A DNA stretch of 64,000 nt from Echinococcus granulosus (taxonomy: Eukaryota > Platyhelminthes > Cestoda > Cyclophyllidea > Taeniidae), in assembly GCF_000524195.1 (NCBI RefSeq), contig NW_020170417.1, forward strand, positions 623,418 through 687,417, written 5' to 3'. Shown piece after piece: positions 59,550-64,000 of this stretch. The translations under genes were made by a program, and so were the position numbers. Numbering within the stretch: position 1 is the stretch's first letter; each line of letters begins with the position of its first letter. The notes below the pieces were generated by a model that saw only the letters and a program-made list of their open reading frames with translations, searched no databases and was not told the origin of the DNA.

Positions 59550-61980
59550 TCTGCCAGCCTGTTCACCCTAATTGCGCCCTCTTGTCGTGTTTCCTTCCGC
59601 CTGTCTACCTGTCGCGGCTGTTAATTCGTCAACGCTGCACAAATTCACTTTCCCGCCTCACACAATTATCGATTTTTAGCCTCGCTACACGTTTACGCGC
59701 TGCGATCAATCGATCAGCTGACGGCACCTGGACGCGCGCACTTCAAATAGCCACTCGAGGAGGACGCATCTCCTCGAGATTATTCTGTAATAGGTGGTCT
59801 TTTGAAAATAAACTAAATACTTTTTCATACTTTTTCTCTCACAAGTACGCGTTTAACATGAATTACTTTCCACAAAAACACTTTTTAGCATTCCTTACAA
59901 TTTTACGTATATGTTATTTGAGTTGACGCTTGCCGAACCGGGTAAGCAAGGGGCAAGGACTCCAACACGGCCGTCTTCACGTGTCCTATAGCTGACTATA
60001 GGAAACACAAGGTGATCGCAATCCCGCATATTTACAAACCTTTCATTGACCTTTGACCTGTGGTGATGACAAACAAATTTAAAGTCCACCTTGGCGTGAC
60101 ATTGAACAAGGGCGTGAATTTTGAGACGTTTTACAACGTTCGAAATGTGAGCGCGAAAAGGGAATTTTATAAGAATTAAACCAGGGATGATTTTATTCCC
60201 CAACAGTAACTAGGATCCATTTCAAAGCTTAAATAGTGCTTTTTCTTGCCTTTTTTTATTTCTTTATTAATAATTATAACATTTCTAGCAAAGGTTTTTG
60301 TGATTTTTCCTGCTCAAATGCCGTTTTGTAAAGACTACTTAATTCGAGTCAGATTTTTGAGTACCGAATTTGCTATTTCCTCACACTACAAAAGGCGATT
60401 TGTTTATTTTCGTCCAATAATGTCAGTAGATGGAAAAGTGTGGCCAATCACTCAGCCACATCTACTGTTGGTGCAATACTTTGATTACTTTTTTAACTCT
60501 GCTTAAAGCTCCGCTTCTGTACTTTCAATGGACGGTAGGGCCTCTGAACCATACCGGTAGCCTCTCACCTCTTCTCTGTGTTGGTAATACATGATCTGCT
60601 CCCTTTTTATGTTATTTTTGACCTCAGAGAGGACTGCGGACGCTACGGTGGTGGCGGTGAAAAGGACAACTGCATTGATTTCTACTACTGAATGCCTAAA
60701 CCTACTGTGGTGGAAGAAGGGCATATTGGTGCCGATGGGAAAATTGTGACCACCCCTAGTAGAAGGGTTGAAAGTGTTGTCTGCCTATGACAACTTCCCC
60801 AGTCCCGTGTTCACTAGCTGTGGATCACCTGGGAAAGTTAGTTATAAGCTCTCTTCGGTAACTGTATGGAGATGCCAATCAAGTGAACATGAGGTACCTC
60901 CTCCACCTCTCGCCTGACTGGATATAACTCATGTAGACAGCACTGAAGTAAGACCCAAGTGGTAAGGAGCTGTAGAAGAGATAATTCATCCCTATGAAAC
61001 CATTTCAAGCCTCATTCTTTGCTGAATGGCTATGCTTTTAGGCAAGCATTCCTACGTGCAGGGATGGACATACAAGATGGCCAGTACATTTCTCCATCTT
61101 GCAATACAGTATTCAAACGCGACAGAACTCCAGATCTAGCTAGATTTTTGCGAGGGATAAGTGACCTCGTGGTAAAATATCTGCTCAGCTGCACATAGAT
61201 TTGATCACTGCCGTGGTCGATTTGTAAGTGTTTGGTGTTGATTCCCGGCAAGGAAGGTTGACCAAAGGGAGTGTCAAGGACGACGCTCAGAAGGGGAGAA
61301 GGGCTGTGTAATACTTTAGTTGGTATGTTTAACTCTTCGTTTTGTCTTTGCTGACGCTTGAGGCTCCGCTTCCGCAATACCGGTGGGTAGTATGGCCTCC
61401 AAGTCATCTCTTGACCTTCTGTACGTCAATAACACATAGTCTGCCTTAGTAGTCTGACTTTTTTCGGCTTCATGGAAGTCTGAGGCCTCTACATTCGGAC
61501 ACTTTCCCTTAGATCGACTAGTGGTATAAACGCACATGCACACTTGGAGACATTTAAATGGCAATGAAGGTCAGTGGGAGCGGCAACCCCAACTAGCTTG
61601 ATCAACGGCTGACATCTCTATGCGACCTTTGCGTGTTCAAATTGACTACGGCTTCGTTGCACGTTTTGTCTTTTGTCCTTCCGGTCAGGCACTACAAAGA
61701 TATAATGGGCATTGGTACTCACCGTGGAAGGTATCTACATTCCTTCGCTTGACCCATCTAAAAATAAGCAAAACTTTGTTTCAATCTGCTTAAAAAGGGG
61801 GAGGCCATGGATTTAGGTACCACTTTTACGCAATGACAGCTTTCTGATTGGCCGACTCGCCTCTGGCGTGGCTAGAAATACCGAAGAGGCCTCTACAATT
61901 ACCCAAATTTGAGGAAGCAGTTGTCTGCAAACATGCATTCTTTCAGGCTTTCCTTTTTCGTGAATTTCACGGCATGGCTG
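59550..61980. other. Intergenic region with a duplicated short coding-like tail on the minus strand
   Basis: This holds the kinesin promoter at its left end. Minus-strand frames at 60503-60724 and 61316-61564 end with related sequence: QIMYYQHREEVRG and SEALPSIESTEAE against DYVLLTYRRSRDD and LEAILPTGIAEAE. The matching DNA blocks include GCTCCGCTTC. They may be duplicated remnants of one 3' exon. No larger gene could be assembled and the family is unknown. Confidence 0.3.
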
Positions 61981-62340
61981 ATGTTTAGTGGTGGGGGAAG
62001 CATTAAAAAATTGAATCCTCATTCGCTGAAGCAGCTGGAAAGCCAATCCAAGAAGTCAAATGACACATGGCTGATACTCTTCTACGCCAGCTGGTGCTGA
62101 CATAGCAAAAAACTACCACCAATCTTCGAAGAGGCTGGGAGAGAGTTACCAATGAAGTATCCAGAACTTTCCTTTGCAAAAATTGATGCCTATAAGTACA
62201 AGAAGAAATTGAGTCGCTATTATATCCAAAGATATCCCACAGTCGAGCTTCATGTGAATGAAACCTACATCAAACACGTGGGATATCAAACAGTTAGGAG
62301 CTTCGACGTCTTTGTGAATAAATACAGGCCGAAGATGTGA
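61981..62340 (+). pseudogene. Thioredoxin-fold protein copy with in-frame TGA in the active site
   Basis: A colinear, gap-free 119-codon counterpart of the gene at 63004: LILFYASWC, then TGA at 62098-62100, then HSKKLPPIFEEAG, with the cis-Pro segment IQRYPTVEL and a stop at 62338. The TGA replaces the Gly codon of the expected CGHC site (a single G-to-T change from GGA). The second active-site Cys is Ser. Losing both suggests a decayed pseudogene. Sec insertion is less likely, because Sec normally replaces Cys and I saw no convincing SECIS-like structure by eye in 62341-62580. The frame stays open upstream to 61909, and a hydrophobic N-terminal extension from an ATG at 61933 could resemble a signal peptide. 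Confidence 0.75.
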
Positions 62341-63003
62341 TGCCCATTACCTGAGGCAGTCAATTTTCGTTTTTCAGTCAAGTCGACAGCAAAAAAGTGT
62401 TGGCATTCCTTCCTTTTGATCTCATTCAAGTGCCATTTAGGAACTGTAAATATGCTACAGTCTACCTCATTTTGATTTATTTTTTACTACTTTAATAATT
62501 AAATATTTAGTTCTAAAAGCCAACACCCCTGACTTATGCACCCATAAAAAGAAAAGTTTTCATTTAGGGTTAAAGTAATTTAACTTTTACTTGTGGAATT
62601 GCCGGGCTTGACCTGATTATTCACCTTTAATGGCAAACAATTTTGACTCAGAAATTTGCACCAATGAAAGTGCGCACTCCACATGGAAATTAACCAATCA
62701 ACAGATTCGGATGGATTAGACTCGCGGTATTTACAACAATAGCATTTAAATAAGATATTAATTAAAAATTCTAACATTTGGTAAAGGCACTGTTGATATG
62801 AAACATCAAAATACAATTTTCCCAATGAGTAAATAGTTTTTATGGGACATCCGTTAGCACTTGAGTTATTTAGACTTTCTGCTTGGGTGCTGCACACTGG
62901 GATTCGGATTGGTTGGGGGCGCACTGGTGACGGCGCGCGACATTTGAGGTTGGCATTGTGATTTGAGCTTTGCGACCCCTTGAGTTTTTCTGCGGTCTAA
63001 ACA
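62341..63003. other. Spacer between tandem thioredoxin-fold copies
   Basis: About 660 bp, AT-rich on its left half. It should hold the promoter of the downstream copy. Nothing coding was recognised on either strand. Confidence 0.4.
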
Positions 63004-63363
63004 ATGTCGAAGTATGAAGGCTCAGTGCAAGAACTAGATCCACATGGCCTAGTACAGATAGAGAAGCAGTCAAGGCAATCTAAAACCACTTATGTTATCC
63101 TCTTCTATGCCTCCTGGTGTGGGCACTGCGAGGAGCTAATGCCCGTCTTCAGCGAGGCCGCCAAAGCTCTTCCTGGTAGATATCCTAACGTCGCCTTCGG
63201 CAGAATCGATGCCAGCAAGTACAAACAGGAGTTAGTGCACCATAATATCAAGGGTTACCCCACGTTGATGACCCTTGTGGATGGAAACTACAACAAATTC
63301 TCGGGAAAACGGACATTCGAGAATATAAATGACTTCGTGGGTAAAACCAGGCGGAAGGAGTGA
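63004..63363 (+). CDS. Single-domain PDI-like thioredoxin (CGHC active site)
   Basis: A 119-residue, single-exon ORF from ATG at 63004 to TGA at 63361-63363. The thioredoxin fold shows VILFYASWCGHCEELMPVF with active-site Cys39 and Cys42, FGRIDASKY, and the cis-proline Pro86 in IKGYPTLM. The CGHC site is of the PDI type, not the CGPC of cytosolic thioredoxin, and favours disulfide exchange. There is no signal peptide and no KDEL-type tail, so it is not an obvious ER resident. It resembles one isolated a-domain of a PDI. It follows a tandem copy with a broken active site. Confidence 0.88.
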   Translation: MSKYEGSVQELDPHGLVQIEKQSRQSKTTYVILFYASWCGHCEELMPVFSEAAKALPGRYPNVAFGRIDASKYKQELVHHNIKGYPTLMTLVDGNYNKFSGKRTFENINDFVGKTRRKE

Positions 63364-64000
63364 TTTATTTTTGTGCTTATTTGCCAGCTTCAGTACACAG
63401 TGCTTTGTTTCTAATTTTGGTTCAAATAAATGCAAAACATGTGACAATTTAGGCTTCAAAGCCGATTAACGTAAATTTGATGGCAGATCGACTCAACAAA
63501 ATTTGCGAAGCCTTAATGTCCAAAATTCAATGTTTAATCGCGTTCACATGGTACCTAGGTAGGCGAGGTGCTGCATTTTGGTCTGATCTAATCAGTGGTT
63601 CTGGAAGAAAAAGTGAAATTACTCATTTTACAATCATGCCGACTATCCGGTGGGCCTAGTCGAATGCTTTTTAATGCTTGTTCCCTGCAAAATTTTGGCC
63701 CCAATCTTTCTTTAAATCGCCTGGTTTGCGCAACGGCGCTTCAGGCGTGTCCTGCGTAGTTGCCCCACTAGAAATTATCGATTTCCAACCAAGGCATGAC
63801 TCAGCGCAAACGCTGCAGTTCGATCGATAAACAGGCATGACATTTACACTGCCGTGTGGCGGTTGATCGAGTCCTCCGAGCGGGAGTTGATACCCCTGGC
63901 TTTCTCATAGCAGATATTCACCGTTATGCAAACTTGCTAGTGTAACGGAGGAAAAAGATTCGCAAACCTCTTTGCTCAGTTTTGTGACCTAGGTAATAAA
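63364..64000. other. Right-edge flank; no gene recognised
   Basis: A 60-codon open frame at 63477-63659 begins ATGGCAGATCG but has no family signature and may be chance or a first exon of a gene beyond the window. The remaining sequence to 64000 shows no recognised motif. Confidence 0.35.

Noticed and set aside
62098..62100. TGA as a selenocysteine codon in the thioredoxin copy
   Set aside because: It replaces Gly, not Cys, the partner Cys is also lost, and no clear SECIS structure was seen downstream. Kept only as an open question in the findings.

Overview
The window reads as nuclear DNA from a flatworm, most probably a tapeworm. Genes are widely spaced and split by introns. Introns fall into two small classes (about 30-40 nt and about 70-80 nt) plus multi-kilobase ones full of degenerate repeats. 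Base composition is moderate, and the proteins are typical metazoan families that are quite divergent from human. The lineage is inferred from gene style and protein divergence, not from a database search.

Layout. 1592-18982 (+): the 3' two thirds of an ANKRD13A/B/D-type gene (GPCR-chaperone domain plus four ubiquitin-interacting motifs), whose ankyrin repeats lie off the left edge. 20488-25450 (-): ACTR10/Arp11, the dynactin pointed-end subunit, five exons. 26920-34905 (-): a BAP1/Calypso deubiquitinase, three exons. 37820-40974 (+): mitochondrial ribosomal protein L11. A single-exon SOCS-box-like gene with a poly-Glu tail (38276-39703, -) is nested in its last intron. 41955-42862 (+): a REXO4-type DEDDh exonuclease, convergent with LSM7 (42950-43343, -). 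44554-52846 (+): a full-length but highly degenerate heterotrimeric G-protein alpha subunit. 56532-59549 (-): an intronless kinesin-14 with a C-terminal motor. 61981-63363 (+): a tandem pair of small PDI-like thioredoxins, the first interrupted by an in-frame TGA in its active site.

The neighbouring genes are unrelated housekeeping or signalling genes and form no operon or pathway. Exons were joined by hand from continuous protein homology, matching reading phase and splice consensus. Every multi-exon model closes in frame.

The most unusual item is the G-alpha-like gene. It keeps canonical length and overall fold but has lost the P-loop lysine, the switch I arginine and threonine and the whole switch II DVGGQ motif, so it looks like a pseudo-GTPase. 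Also worth a look are the TGA-containing thioredoxin copy, the nested gene with its GC-AG host intron, the 5'-small/3'-large intron gradient, and a four-copy dispersed repeat family lying in introns or intergenic DNA.
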